The position numbers and the translations under genes were made by a program. Positions 43,374-53,560 of a DNA stretch of 64,000 nucleotides are shown piece after piece (positions within the stretch are counted from its first letter, which is position 1; each line of letters starts with the position of its first letter). The DNA lies in assembly GCA_016214985.1 (NCBI GenBank), contig JACRMM010000035.1, forward strand, positions 30,052-94,051, read 5' to 3'. This stretch comes from Deltaproteobacteria bacterium. GTDB lineage: Bacteria > Desulfobacterota > Deferrisomatia > Deferrisomatales > JACRMM01. Below the pieces are notes generated by a model. That model was not told the origin of the DNA, made no database searches, and saw only the letters and a list, made by a program, of their open reading frames with translations.

Positions 43374-44468
43374 ATGAGCTTCTTCGACCTGGTGGGTGAG
43401 CTCAGAAGGGGTCTGCCGAGTCTCCCAAAGGCTGCAACGGCCATGAAGACCCTCGGATGGGTATGCCTGGCCGGCGGGGTGTGGAACTGGGGGTTCGCCC
43501 GTCTCGTTCCTGCCGAGGATCTTCCCCTTCGCCTGCCGGAGTGGCTGTCGTGGGCGAGCCTGTTCGGGCTCACCCTCCTCGGAACTGGCTTTCTCGCGGC
43601 GGCCCGGGGCATCGAGGAGAGGAAGCCCTGGGGCAGGACGCTGGGGCAGCTCGGCATCCTGCTTCTCACCGCCCTGTTCGTGGGGTTTGGGGGATTTGTG
43701 TTCCTGCCCGCCCTCACGCCGTTCTTCCCCGCCGGCACCGCCCTGTTCCCGGCCGCATTCTTCGCCCTCGTTGCCGCGCAGTTCGCCATTCCGGCCGTCT
43801 TGGGCGTTCGCTACCTGGGCCGCCTGCCCGCGGGGAACGCTGGTGGGGAAGAGGACCGGTTCGGGCCCAAAGGGATGGCCGCCGCCCTCCAGTCGAGGGA
43901 ACGCCGGGTTTCGTCCGCACCGGAGGTGGCGTACGTGGACGCCCTGCTGCCCTTCGGGGTTCTCGGAAGCTTCGCGCTCCTCCTGGGAGTGCCCTTGGCG
44001 CTGAGCTTGACGGTGGCTCGCGCCGCCGGGCCAGAGCGCTTGCCCTGGGTCGTTCTCCCCACCCTGATCCTCGTCTTCGTGCTGCCGACCCTCTACAACT
44101 TCGTCCCTTCCCCGTTCCAGGAGAGGCGAAGGCTGGTCACCTCCTTCACCGGCGGGGGGTCGATCTACCTGTTCAGTGGTTCGTGGCCGTTCTTCCGCCT
44201 CCTCGTTTACGCCGACGGGCTCGAGATCCGGGTCATGTTTCACCGCTTCTTCGTGCCCTACGACCGCATGGACGAGCTGCCGCAGAAGGTCGGCTTCTTC
44301 AGCCGGGGCCTCCTGGTCCGCTCGGATCTGTCGGGCGTGCCCTCCCGAATCCGGTTCCAGTGCCTGGGGATGAGGAAGATCGTCCGCCTGGCAAGCGACC
44401 TCCAACTCCGGCACAAGAGAGGACAGGCGCCGCCGGGAGGCGCGACCGGGACACAGGGGGCTGACTGA
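43374..44468 (+). CDS. Integral membrane protein of unknown function
   Basis: 364 residues from ATG 43374 with GGGGAGAG upstream. At least five hydrophobic helices: TLGWVCLAGGVWNWGFA, WASLFGLTLLGTGFLAAARG, LGILLLTALFVGFGGFVFLP, TALFPAAFFALVAAQFAIPAVLGVRYL, then LLPFGVLGSFALLLGVPLALSL and LPWVVLPTLILVFVLPTLYNF. A soluble C-terminal beta domain of about 110 residues (GGGSIYLFSGSWPFFRLLVYADGLEIRVMFHRFFVPYDRMDEL...) resembles PH-like membrane-associated domains. No family recognised. It is the last gene before the leu regulatory region and probably monocistronic. Confidence 0.7.
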   Translation: MSFFDLVGELRRGLPSLPKAATAMKTLGWVCLAGGVWNWGFARLVPAEDLPLRLPEWLSWASLFGLTLLGTGFLAAARGIEERKPWGRTLGQLGILLLTALFVGFGGFVFLPALTPFFPAGTALFPAAFFALVAAQFAIPAVLGVRYLGRLPAGNAGGEEDRFGPKGMAAALQSRERRVSSAPEVAYVDALLPFGVLGSFALLLGVPLALSLTVARAAGPERLPWVVLPTLILVFVLPTLYNFVPSPFQERRRLVTSFTGGGSIYLFSGSWPFFRLLVYADGLEIRVMFHRFFVPYDRMDELPQKVGFFSRGLLVRSDLSGVPSRIRFQCLGMRKIVRLASDLQLRHKRGQAPPGGATGTQGAD

Positions 44469-44517
44469 GGTGGGTTCGCCGGAGCCCGCACGCTGCCAAC
44501 AGGAACGAACGAAACCG

Positions 44518-44546
44518 TTGACAGGCGGCGCAGGCTCGCGTACATA
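44518..44546 (+). promoter_or_regulatory. Promoter of the leu leader and leuA
   Basis: A perfect TTGACA (44518-44523), a 17-bp spacer and TACATA (44541-44546). Transcription is expected to start at about 44552-44556, at or within a few bases of the leader peptide ATG (44556), so the leader mRNA would be nearly leaderless. Confidence 0.85.
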
Positions 44547-44555
44547 AAGAGAACC

Positions 44556-44636
44556 ATGGACACACGGCGAAGCGCGCGCACCCTGGCTCTAGACCTTCCT
44601 CTGGGCCTGCTTCTTAGCAGGGCGGGAGTGGTCTAG
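44556..44636 (+). CDS. leuL: Leucine-rich leader peptide of the leuA attenuator
   Basis: 26 codons from ATG 44556 to TAG 44634-44636. After MDTRRSART the peptide has seven Leu in eleven residues (positions 10, 12, 14, 16, 18, 19, 20; codons CTG, CTA, CTT, CTG, CTG, CTT, CTT) and ends SRAGVV. The gene lies 10 bases after the -10 box with no Shine-Dalgarno site. It is followed by overlapping antiterminator and terminator hairpins and then leuA. This is the classical design in which ribosomes stalled on Leu codons during leucine shortage prevent termination. The peptide itself has no expected function. Confidence 0.88.
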   Translation: MDTRRSARTLALDLPLGLLLSRAGVV

Positions 44637-44694
44637 CGCGTCCTCGGCAGAGCGCAGCGCAGACCCCCTCCCGCCCGATCCGGCCGGAGGGGGT
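44620..44694 (+). promoter_or_regulatory. Leucine attenuator: alternative antiterminator/terminator pairing
   Basis: GGGCGGGAG (44620-44628), inside the end of the leader ORF, is exactly complementary to CTCCCGCCC (44668-44676). That segment overlaps the 5' arm of the terminator (ACCCCCTCC, 44663-44671, pairing with GGAGGGGGT, 44686-44694). A ribosome that reaches the leader stop at 44634 masks 44620-44628, so the terminator forms; a ribosome stalled on the upstream Leu codons (44583-44615) leaves it free to form the antiterminator. Confidence 0.85.
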
Positions 44695-44699
44695 TTCGC
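44663..44699 (+). terminator. Attenuator terminator hairpin upstream of leuA
   Basis: A 9-bp perfect stem ACCCCCTCC/GGAGGGGGT with a 14-nt loop, followed by TTTCGCG. The U-tract is short, as is common in GC-rich attenuators. Confidence 0.75.
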
Positions 44700-46723
<2,024 letters not shown>

Positions 46724-47067
46724 CGGCGCTGGGCGCGAACGATGAGGCACACCCGGTGGGGTGACGCGCCGCGCGCTGCGACGCGGCCCAGGCGCCGCCC
46801 GGAGTCCGCCTACGAGTCGGTCGACGACGTCTGGCCGGGCTCCGAAGAACCTGCCGACGCCATCCACTGATCTCGGCGTCCCTCACGAGGCGCCGCCGGG
46901 GGGCGGATCGCCCGCCAGCCCTGCCGAGTTTCGCGTCCCGTGCCGCTCTGCGGCGGGCTTTTCAACCCTCCGCTCGCGAGGTTGAATTCGCGCGGTCGTC
47001 CAACTTGCTTGGCGTCAGACGGTTCGACCGAGCAGGGCGTCGGAGACAGCGACGGGCGGGGTTTCCG
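46724..47067. other. Intergenic region between leuA and the glycosyltransferase group
   Basis: 344 bases. It contains the leuA terminator. A 42-codon open frame (46742-46870; RWGDAPRAATRP...ESAYESVDDVWPGSEEPADAIH) has a protein-like acidic end but no ribosome site; I leave it unassigned. Confidence 0.5.
46936..46962 (+). terminator. Probable terminator of leuA
   Basis: CCC-GT-GCCGC, loop TCT, GCGGC-GGG, followed by CTTTT: an 8-bp stem with a 2-nt bulge and a T-run. Confidence 0.6.
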
Positions 47068-48180
47068 TCACGTCACCAAGGCCGAATAGACCCTCCTCAG
47101 TCGCCGCCCGGCTTCCTCCCACGTGACGAGCCCGCCGTCTCGGGGGTGGGGGGCCGCCGGTGCGGAGGCTGCGTCCATCAGGGCTTGCCGAAAGGAATCA
47201 GGATCGCCCGCGCGGTAGAGAAACCCGCTCTTCCCCTGCGTCACGACCTCGCGCACGGCCGGGAGGTCGGGCGCCACGGCCCAGAGCCCGAAGGACGCGT
47301 AGTCCAGCAACTTGACGGGGCAGCATCCCTGCTCCAGGTTGCGAGACGTGGGAGTGAGCGGGCAGAGGCCGACGGCGTACCGGGGCAGCACCTCGGAGAA
47401 ACGGACACGATCGACGGGGCCGCACAGGCGCACGGTCCCCGCCAGGGAGAACGTGCGGATGCACTTCTCGGCAAGGGGACTGAGGACCCGGTGGTACGGC
47501 GCGTAGATGTCGAGAGAAAATCGCTCCCCGAGCCCGCGCAGGGCTCGCAGAGCCCAGAAGACGCCCTGCCAGGGGCTCAGGGTTCCGAGATAGACGAGCG
47601 GAACGGGCTGGTCGGGGGGGCGCCGAGGGCGGCGGCGAGAGAGAGTGACCTCGAAGTACCCGTTCGGGATGACCGTGATGCGGCCGGGCTCCACCTCGGG
47701 GTGCCGGACCAGCAGGTTGGTGCGGATCTGCTCCGCCGGGCACACGACGGCGGAGGCAACGGCGAGACACCGGGCCTCCCAGCGGGAGAGGACCTCGAGA
47801 GTATGCCCGGTGACCTTCGGGTAGTGATAGGAGAGCTCCATCGAGGGGAGCCCGTTGACCTCGTAGACGCACGGGACCCCGAGGTCGGCGGCCGCAACGC
47901 CTTCCCAGGGCGAGCGGAAGTGCACAACGTCGACGGGGTGACGGGTGAGCCAGGCCGACACTCGCTCGCGGAAGGCCAGCCCCCGCCGGAGGGGATTGGG
48001 CTCGTCGAGGGGGAAGACCCCGTGGGTGAATCCGTGCCAGGGAGGCAGTGGACGGTCGCCCAGGGTGAGGAGCGTGACCCGGTGTTCTTGCGCAAGAGCG
48101 CGGCAGAATGCCAGAATGTGGGTCGACGCGCCCTTGTAGGACGGCACTTCGTCAAAGCTTGCGTAGAGGACTCGCGCCAT
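47068..48180 (-). CDS. GT4-family glycosyltransferase (first of group)
   Basis: 370 residues from ATG 48180. GT-B fold: MARVLYASFDEVPSYKGASTHILAFCRALA (donor-side Rossmann start with the Gly-rich turn), ITVIPNGYFEVTL before the C-terminal domain, PLVYLGTLSPWQGVFWALRAL, and GCCPVKLLDYASFGLWAVA in place of the usual EX7E region (first Glu replaced by Lys-Leu-Leu context). It transfers a sugar from an NDP-sugar; the acceptor is unknown. Its start codon overlaps that of the divergent gene at 48179. No terminator separates it from leuA's convergent end. Confidence 0.85.
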   Translation of the reverse strand: MARVLYASFDEVPSYKGASTHILAFCRALAQEHRVTLLTLGDRPLPPWHGFTHGVFPLDEPNPLRRGLAFRERVSAWLTRHPVDVVHFRSPWEGVAAADLGVPCVYEVNGLPSMELSYHYPKVTGHTLEVLSRWEARCLAVASAVVCPAEQIRTNLLVRHPEVEPGRITVIPNGYFEVTLSRRRPRRPPDQPVPLVYLGTLSPWQGVFWALRALRGLGERFSLDIYAPYHRVLSPLAEKCIRTFSLAGTVRLCGPVDRVRFSEVLPRYAVGLCPLTPTSRNLEQGCCPVKLLDYASFGLWAVAPDLPAVREVVTQGKSGFLYRAGDPDSFRQALMDAASAPAAPHPRDGGLVTWEEAGRRLRRVYSALVT

Positions 48181-48910
48181 GGCAAGAGTGGGCCCTTTCG
48201 ATGTGCTGCCCCGAGCGATCAAGAAACACCTGCGGGTTCCGTACTACTTCGTCGCGATCTGGCTCGCCGTCCTCGGCCTGCTGTACGTGAACCTTCATGT
48301 CCGGGGCCGGGTGCCGGAACCGCCGTCCTCTCCGTTCGCAGCGCTCGTCGAGACGCAGGCTCAGGAGTCTCCGGCGGGCGCGGCCGGTGAGGCGGTTCGC
48401 CAACTCGGGGTGAGCGGCGATCTTTCGCTCCAGCTGGCCGTCGACAGCGAGGGCACCGTCACCGCTTCCGGCTCCGGGCTGGACGGGCTTTCGCTCGTTG
48501 GGAGCCCGGAGGAGGAGCTCCGCTTCCGGGACGCCTCCGGCAAGACCCGGTTCCGCCTCAAGCTCAAGGACGGAGTGGACAAGGGGAAGCTCTACGACGC
48601 CGAAGGCACGGTCCTGTACCGCGTGAAGACAGACGACGCCGAAAACAAGCTCAAGATCCGGCGTCCGGACAACCGTGACCTCTTCCGGGTGAAGGTCAAG
48701 GACGACAAGTTCAACGTCCTCAACGCGGCCGGCGTTCGGATCCTGAAGGGAAAGGTGAAGAACGGGCAGATCGTCGTCCGGACCGATCCCGGCGAAAAGA
48801 CCGTCCTCCGGATCGACGGCGCGCGAGATCTGGACGAAGCCTCCTTCTTCGCCATCCCCATCGAAGCCCCCTTTCGCATCCTCCTATGGCGCGCCTTCGC
48901 CAGCCCCTGA
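48179..48910 (+). CDS. Membrane-anchored beta-repeat protein of unknown function
   Basis: 243 residues from ATG 48179 with AGAGGA upstream. One helix near the N-terminus (VPYYFVAIWLAVLGLLYVNLHV, residues 20-41) anchors a periplasmic or cytoplasmic domain. The C-terminal half is a series of short beta hairpins with a repeated pattern of the form LYDAEGTVLYRVKTDD, IRRPDNRDLFRVKVKDD, VLNAAGVRILKGKVKNG, reminiscent of LURP/tubby-like barrels that clamp lipids or proteins. The product is not recognised. The start codon overlaps that of the divergent glycosyltransferase, and the 3' end overlaps the convergent membrane protein gene by 27 bases. Confidence 0.7.
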   Translation: MARVGPFDVLPRAIKKHLRVPYYFVAIWLAVLGLLYVNLHVRGRVPEPPSSPFAALVETQAQESPAGAAGEAVRQLGVSGDLSLQLAVDSEGTVTASGSGLDGLSLVGSPEEELRFRDASGKTRFRLKLKDGVDKGKLYDAEGTVLYRVKTDDAENKLKIRRPDNRDLFRVKVKDDKFNVLNAAGVRILKGKVKNGQIVVRTDPGEKTVLRIDGARDLDEASFFAIPIEAPFRILLWRAFASP

Positions 48911-50059
48911 GCCGGCCCCGTCGGAGAGGACCTCCGCGGCCGTCGTCGCTGCAGCAGCCGCGAAGTCCGGATCGACGAACAGGCTTCCCTTGCCCTGGGA
49001 CGTGTCGGCCACCTTGGCGGTGAGCACCACCTCGATCGCTTCCCCCTTCTTGCGCACCTTCGTGGCCAGCGTCGCCCCGGGGCTTGGCGCGTAGGTCGTC
49101 AGGGGCGGAAGCGTCCTCGCCGGCGGCTGGCGCTCCTCCGGGCGAAGGCGCTCCTGGAGTCGTCGCCGGAGGGTCTCGACGCGGGCCCCCTCCCAGGCCG
49201 GGGCCCCCGAGCGAGCGAACGAGAAGACGCAACGGGTTCGGTATTTGGTGCCCTTGTACTTGGATTTTCGGTTCTTGATCTTGTTGATCTGCGCCGTGGT
49301 GACGACGAGCCGGAAGTGGTGCCCCTCTCCGAAATCCAGCCCCAGGTCGAGCAAGGTGTCCTGCGCTCCGGGGTACGTATACCCGCCGCGCTCCCGCAGG
49401 TTCGGGAACCGCTGTTCGCTCCAGAGGTTCGGGAAGGGATTGCACACCATCGTGCAGCCGACGTCGGGCCCGAGCCCCTTGAGCACGGCCCCGACCGTCT
49501 CCCTCAACCAGCGGACCTCGGGCTCGCTCGGGATCGCGTTCTCCATGCGCAGGGCGCGCTGCCGCTGGAACCACAGCAGCACCCAGGCCGACGCGGCCAC
49601 GGCGCCGGCGTTCGCCGCCAGGGCAACTCGGGCGTAGGGGAGCGGTACCACCGTGATCTCCCAGACGAGCGGACCGAGGAAGGCGCCCCCGAAGATCCCG
49701 CAGAGGACCAGGATCATCACGCCCTGGGCGCGGCCGCTCGTCGGAGTCAGCCGGGGGTGAACGATCACGCTGCGCGAGAGGCGCGTCAGTCCTTCGAGCA
49801 CCGCGGCTGAGAGCAGGCCTGCGGCGACCATGGCGGGGAAATAGGTCCATTCCGTGGAGAAGCCGTAGTTCCACAAGGAGAGGGCAGCCCCCCCGACGCT
49901 CAGCGCGACGGCGAGGCCAAGAAACACGCGAAAGGCGGTCTTCCGACGCCGCACCGTGGGTTCGAGCGTGGCGCGAAGCTCGTCGTAGGCCGCGAGAACC
50001 CGCAGCAGCTTCTTTGGGGTGCCCTTCACGACGAACCGGAAGCTCTCGTTCGTTTTCAT
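48884..50059 (-). CDS. Four-helix membrane protein with soluble C-terminal domain, unknown function
   Basis: 391 residues from ATG 50059, which overlaps the stop of the upstream gene (ATGA). Four hydrophobic helices: FRVFLGLAVALSVGGAALSL, TYFPAMVAAGLLSAAVLEGL, GVMILVLCGIFGGAFLGPLVW, VALAANAGAVAASAWVLLWF. After about residue 180 comes a mixed soluble region with CTMVCNPFPNLWSEQRFPNL and GHHFRLVVTTAQINKIKN, ending in an Ala-rich tail. The N-terminal MKTNESFRFVVKGTPKKLLRVLAAYDEL is probably cytoplasmic. Third gene of the minus-strand operon that starts at 51457. Family not recognised. Confidence 0.7.
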   Translation of the reverse strand: MKTNESFRFVVKGTPKKLLRVLAAYDELRATLEPTVRRRKTAFRVFLGLAVALSVGGAALSLWNYGFSTEWTYFPAMVAAGLLSAAVLEGLTRLSRSVIVHPRLTPTSGRAQGVMILVLCGIFGGAFLGPLVWEITVVPLPYARVALAANAGAVAASAWVLLWFQRQRALRMENAIPSEPEVRWLRETVGAVLKGLGPDVGCTMVCNPFPNLWSEQRFPNLRERGGYTYPGAQDTLLDLGLDFGEGHHFRLVVTTAQINKIKNRKSKYKGTKYRTRCVFSFARSGAPAWEGARVETLRRRLQERLRPEERQPPARTLPPLTTYAPSPGATLATKVRKKGEAIEVVLTAKVADTSQGKGSLFVDPDFAAAAATTAAEVLSDGAGSGAGEGAP

Positions 50060-50952
50060 GAAACCTCGCGACCCAGGACGAGGTCCACGACGGCCGGCTC
50101 AAAGTCTTCGTCGAGGCCCGAGGGGCGGCACGAGGGGCCGGCCCCCTCCTCTCGGAGCCACCGCAGGAGCTCCGGAGGAGTCGAGACCAGGAGCCCGTAA
50201 CGCTTCGCCCTCGCCGCCTGGTCGTCGTAGCGCTTCGGGAGAGCCACGAACCGGGCGTCGGCGCCCTGCCGGACGGCCTCGTAGAAGGTGTGATACCCGG
50301 CGCCCACGAAGAGCACCTTCGACCCCGCGACCACTCGGCCGTAGCGGATCTGGTAGCTCACATCGTATCCAGCGAGAGCGGCCACCTTCCGGAAGACCTC
50401 GAGCGGTTCCCCTGCGCAGCGTCCCGAAGGGTCCACGACGACCAGCCTCTTGGGGACCCTCTTGTTGCGCCAGGGATCCCGCCGCAGGAGGAACCCAAGG
50501 GCGACCGCCCCGGGGAGCTCGACCTCCCACTCGTCGGCCCCGGCCGAATAGGGCACGCCGAGGCCGTCGAAGTCCTCCGTTCCGGGGAGGGGTTCCCGGC
50601 CCCCGAAGACGGCTCGGGCCACGAGAACCCGCCTCGGGAAGAGCGAGCGCTGCCGGTGCCGGGAAAAGCGGCCCATCCAGCCGTCCGGGAAGGTGTCGAC
50701 GACGAGGGCGCCGCCGGGCGAAACAAGTCGTTCGTCGAGTTCACCGGTCGCCGTTTCCGCCACTGGGCCGTCGGCGCGCCAGCCCGGCGGCAGGGACCCC
50801 TGCCGCACTACGAGAGTGGACGTCCGCCGCGCCCGCCGCCAGAGGGCCTGCTGGATCAACGCGCCTCGCAGGGCGTGCCCCGTGCCGCCGCCCACGGCGT
50901 AGATCCAGACCGGGGCAGGGCGCCCATGGTCTGCGGAGGGCTCAACTCTCAA
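50056..50952 (-). CDS. GT28/MurG-like glycosyltransferase-related protein
   Basis: 298 residues from a TTG at 50952, which overlaps the previous gene by 11 bases. The N-terminal VWIYAVGGGTGHALRGALIQQAL and the C-terminal VLFVGAGYHTFYEAVRQGADARFVALPKRYDDQAARAKRYG follow the pattern of MurG/GT28 proteins (Gly-rich loop near the start, then G-x-G-Y-x-T-x-x-E-A and an Asp-Gln sugar-binding pair). It is shorter than MurG (about 355 residues). It probably handles an NDP-sugar; the acceptor is unknown. It lies between a Cys-rich protein and a membrane protein in one operon. Confidence 0.7.
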   Translation of the reverse strand: MRVEPSADHGRPAPVWIYAVGGGTGHALRGALIQQALWRRARRTSTLVVRQGSLPPGWRADGPVAETATGELDERLVSPGGALVVDTFPDGWMGRFSRHRQRSLFPRRVLVARAVFGGREPLPGTEDFDGLGVPYSAGADEWEVELPGAVALGFLLRRDPWRNKRVPKRLVVVDPSGRCAGEPLEVFRKVAALAGYDVSYQIRYGRVVAGSKVLFVGAGYHTFYEAVRQGADARFVALPKRYDDQAARAKRYGLLVSTPPELLRWLREEGAGPSCRPSGLDEDFEPAVVDLVLGREVS

Positions 50953-51457
50953 ATCCGGACCCTTTGTCCCGGTCGGGCCGCAGGTCCGACACCGACTCCA
51001 TGGCGGCGAAATCCTGAGCGGTGAAGCCGTCGCCGGCGGTTCCGTCCACGACCGCGGCGCCCGTCAACGCGCCGAGCCCGGCGGTGGCCTCTCTCTCGCT
51101 GCCGGGCCCGTCGGAACTCCCTGCCCCGGCCTCCCAACCACCGGACGCGCCGCCGCCCCCGAACGTGCCTCCCCCGCCCGACCAGGTGTCGTCAGCACTC
51201 GCGCCGGCGGAGGAGCTGCCCGACCAGGAGGAGGCGGCCAAAGGCCCGCCCGCCTGCGCCCGCTGCTCGGCCGGTTGCCGCAAGGGAGTCTCCAGGGTCT
51301 GGGCGAGGCAGCGGGGGCACAGGCTCCCCGAGCGTTCGTGCTCCGAGCACAGCCCCACTGCGCAACTCGTGCAGCGGCTGGTGGCAGGCTTCCCGCACGT
51401 CTGCACCCGAAAAAAGCCTGTCTTGCAGCCGCAGCTTTCGCTAAGGTCCCGCGTCAC
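50942..51457 (-). CDS. Cys-rich zinc-binding-like protein with Gly/Ser-rich tail
   Basis: 171 residues. The GTG at 51457 is chosen over the open frame to 51520 because GGGAGAG lies 6 bases upstream. Residues about 8-55 hold eight Cys plus a His (CGCKTGFFRVQTCGKPATSRC, CTSCAVGLCSEHERSG, LCPRCLAQ), which reads as a B-box or double zinc-ribbon module. The rest is low-complexity Ser/Gly/Ala (WSGGGGTFGGGGASGG) and probably disordered. First gene of the three-gene minus-strand operon, and divergent from the GT4 gene at 51556 with 98 bp between. Function unknown. Confidence 0.7.
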   Translation of the reverse strand: MTRDLSESCGCKTGFFRVQTCGKPATSRCTSCAVGLCSEHERSGSLCPRCLAQTLETPLRQPAEQRAQAGGPLAASSWSGSSSAGASADDTWSGGGGTFGGGGASGGWEAGAGSSDGPGSEREATAGLGALTGAAVVDGTAGDGFTAQDFAAMESVSDLRPDRDKGSGFES

Positions 51458-51555
51458 GATCGTCTCTCCCAGCAAGGTTTCTGCCGGCGTCAGTATGGAA
51501 GGGAGGCTCCGCCCGTGCAACCCGATTTGCCGAACCGTCGCGACAGGAGCTTCCG

Positions 51556-52704
51556 ATGAAACCGCCCCTCCTCTTTGCGACGCCGACGTTCGGTCGCGCC
51601 GCCGGCGGGCTCGGGGTCAGCGCCGACCGGATCACGCGCCACCTCGCGGAGAGCTACGAGCCGGTCGTGCTGGTGGCAGATCCCCTCCTTCCGTCCTTTT
51701 CCTACGAAGAGGACCCTCGCGACCCCGCTGGGCGACGGCTCGTCCGGTTCTGGTGGAAGAACGGAAGCCCAACCGCGGCCCAGTTCTTCGCGGACGTGGC
51801 GGCCCACTACCTGAAGGACGACTGTGCCTGGGCCGCCGCCTTCTACGTCGGAGAGCTCGCCTTCCCTCTGGTTCAGACCGCGAGGCTCCACGGCGCTCGG
51901 AGCGCGCTCTTCGCCCGGGGCAACGACATCGACCTGGACCTGTTCTCCCCCTCGGCGTTCCACGTACACCGCGCTCTCTCCGACGCGGACGCCGTGTTCG
52001 CGGTATCCGGCGAAATGTGCCGCAAGATCCGGACGTTCGCTCGGTCCGCCCGACCGGTCTTCGTGGGAAACGGCGTGGATGTCGACCTGTTTCGTCCCGC
52101 CGAGGGACAGCGCCCTCCTGTCGGAGATCGGCGGCTCGTCCTGGGGCTCTTCGGGGAGATCAAGGGGAAGAAGGGGCTCGACCTCCTTCTGGAGGCCGTT
52201 GACTTCGAACGCTTCGAGCTTCGCATCGTCGGGAGGCTTCACGACGACGTGGCCAGGCACCTGCACGGCTTCCTCACCTATCGTCCCGAGGTTCTCCCGA
52301 GCGTGCAGCTCATCCCGTACTGCCACGAACCCGCTGCCCTCGTCCGCCACTATCAAGCCTGCGATGCGGTCTGCATCCCTTCGGTTCACGACGGCATGCC
52401 GAACGTGTTGCTCGAGGCGATGGCCAGCGGCTGCGTCTGCGTGGCCTCGGCCGTGGGCGGAACCAAGGACCTGATCGATGTCGGCGTGAACGGGTTTCTT
52501 TTCGAGAGCCGTTCGGTGGAAGACCTGATCCGGGTCCTTGCCGAGGCGGAGGCATACCTTCGGTCCGAACCCGAAGGGGGACGCCTGCGGTTCGAGGCGC
52601 GCAGGACGGTGGAGGAACGGGGGTCGCAGGAGCGCGAGGGCAGACTCTATCGGGAGCATCTGCTCCAGGCGCCACTCCGCATGGGTAGGCGGCGACCGAA
52701 GTGA
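51556..52704 (+). CDS. GT4-family glycosyltransferase (second of group)
   Basis: 382 residues from ATG 51556. GT-B glycosyltransferase: FATPTFGRAAGGLGVSADRITRHLAE at the N-terminus, FVGNGVDVDLFRP at the domain junction, LGLFGEIKGKKGLDLLLEAV, and SVHDGMPNVLLEAMASGCVCVASAVGG carrying the EX7E-type motif region. This last pattern (PN-LLEAMASG-P/C-V) is characteristic of retaining GT4 enzymes. No membrane helix. It is divergent from the Cys-rich/GT28-like operon and probably builds the same, unidentified glycan. Confidence 0.88.
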   Translation: MKPPLLFATPTFGRAAGGLGVSADRITRHLAESYEPVVLVADPLLPSFSYEEDPRDPAGRRLVRFWWKNGSPTAAQFFADVAAHYLKDDCAWAAAFYVGELAFPLVQTARLHGARSALFARGNDIDLDLFSPSAFHVHRALSDADAVFAVSGEMCRKIRTFARSARPVFVGNGVDVDLFRPAEGQRPPVGDRRLVLGLFGEIKGKKGLDLLLEAVDFERFELRIVGRLHDDVARHLHGFLTYRPEVLPSVQLIPYCHEPAALVRHYQACDAVCIPSVHDGMPNVLLEAMASGCVCVASAVGGTKDLIDVGVNGFLFESRSVEDLIRVLAEAEAYLRSEPEGGRLRFEARRTVEERGSQEREGRLYREHLLQAPLRMGRRRPK

Positions 52705-52774
52705 TCGGTTCGAGCAAGGGGTCGCCCCGCCTTGTTCCTGGCGCGGCGCCGGAGGGGACCCCGCGGGCGGGCGG

Positions 52775-53497
52775 CTACGCCCGTTTCCTTCTCGGGCGCC
52801 AGCCCCAGATCAGCTCCACCCCGGCCTGGATGAAGAAGTAAACGGTGGCCGCGCCGACGACGCGCTCCGGGTGCTGCTCCCAGAGCCCCGTCCCGGTGGG
52901 TTCGCCGCCCGTGACCGCTCCGGTCGGGTAGGAGACGAAGACCGTCGAGGCGACCGCGGCGAGGTAGAGCGCGACGTGCAGGGCGCTCCGGGCAGCGGCC
53001 CACATCTGTAGATCGTGGTCCCCCGGGCCTTCCGGCCGCTCCGCTGCCAGGAAGGCGCTGAGGTAGCGGGTCACGAGGACGAAGGCATAGCCCTGAAGGA
53101 AGGCGGAGTTTCCCTCCTCACGGGCGTACAGGAGCAGCCCCCCGGCGCCCACCGAGAAGAGGAGAAGGACCGCCAGGGCCAGAAACCGCATGCCTCTCCC
53201 GCGGAGCAGGGAGAGGCCGAAGGCCATCATGCCCGCGTGCACGAGGAAGAACTCGGCGACCATGACCGTGACGCAGTGCTCTACTGCCTGTCCGCCGTCC
53301 CAGTCGCCGGGGGAACGCCACACCCGAAGCATCTGAACCCCCATCCAGGCCAGGGAACCCGCGGCGAGAAGGCGCGCGGCTCCGGCGGCGACCTTCATTC
53401 GCGGCGACGGGGGCGAAGGAGGCGACGAGGCGGAGGACATGGGTGAGACCGGCTGCGGTGGCCTCTCTCGGGGCGAGGGATTCGCCGTCGTCGGCAC
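52775..53497 (-). CDS. Integral membrane protein of unknown function
   Basis: 240 residues from GTG 53497, with GGGAG 4-5 bases upstream; internal ATGs would shorten it by 19-33 residues. A Pro/Ser-rich N-terminus is followed by five hydrophobic helices (LLAAGSLAWMGVQML, VTVMVAEFFLVHAGMMAFGLSLL, FLALAVLLLFSVGAGGLLLYA, ALHVALYLAAVASTVFVSY, VGAATVYFFIQAGVELIWGW) and a short Arg/Lys tail. No family recognised. It lies after the EamA gene on the same strand, 63 bases away, and may be the last gene of the lipid A operon by readthrough; nothing in its sequence ties it to that pathway. Confidence 0.7.
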   Translation of the reverse strand: MPTTANPSPRERPPQPVSPMSSASSPPSPPSPRMKVAAGAARLLAAGSLAWMGVQMLRVWRSPGDWDGGQAVEHCVTVMVAEFFLVHAGMMAFGLSLLRGRGMRFLALAVLLLFSVGAGGLLLYAREEGNSAFLQGYAFVLVTRYLSAFLAAERPEGPGDHDLQMWAAARSALHVALYLAAVASTVFVSYPTGAVTGGEPTGTGLWEQHPERVVGAATVYFFIQAGVELIWGWRPRRKRA

Positions 53498-53560
53498 CCT
53501 ACTCCCGGGACCCCACGATCGGCAAGCAGACGGGCGAACGTCGGGCGAGCGACCGGGAGC

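Noticed and set aside
46742..46870. A 42-codon open frame after leuA with an acidic end
   Set aside because: No ribosome site or homologue known to me; too short to support as a gene without comparative data.
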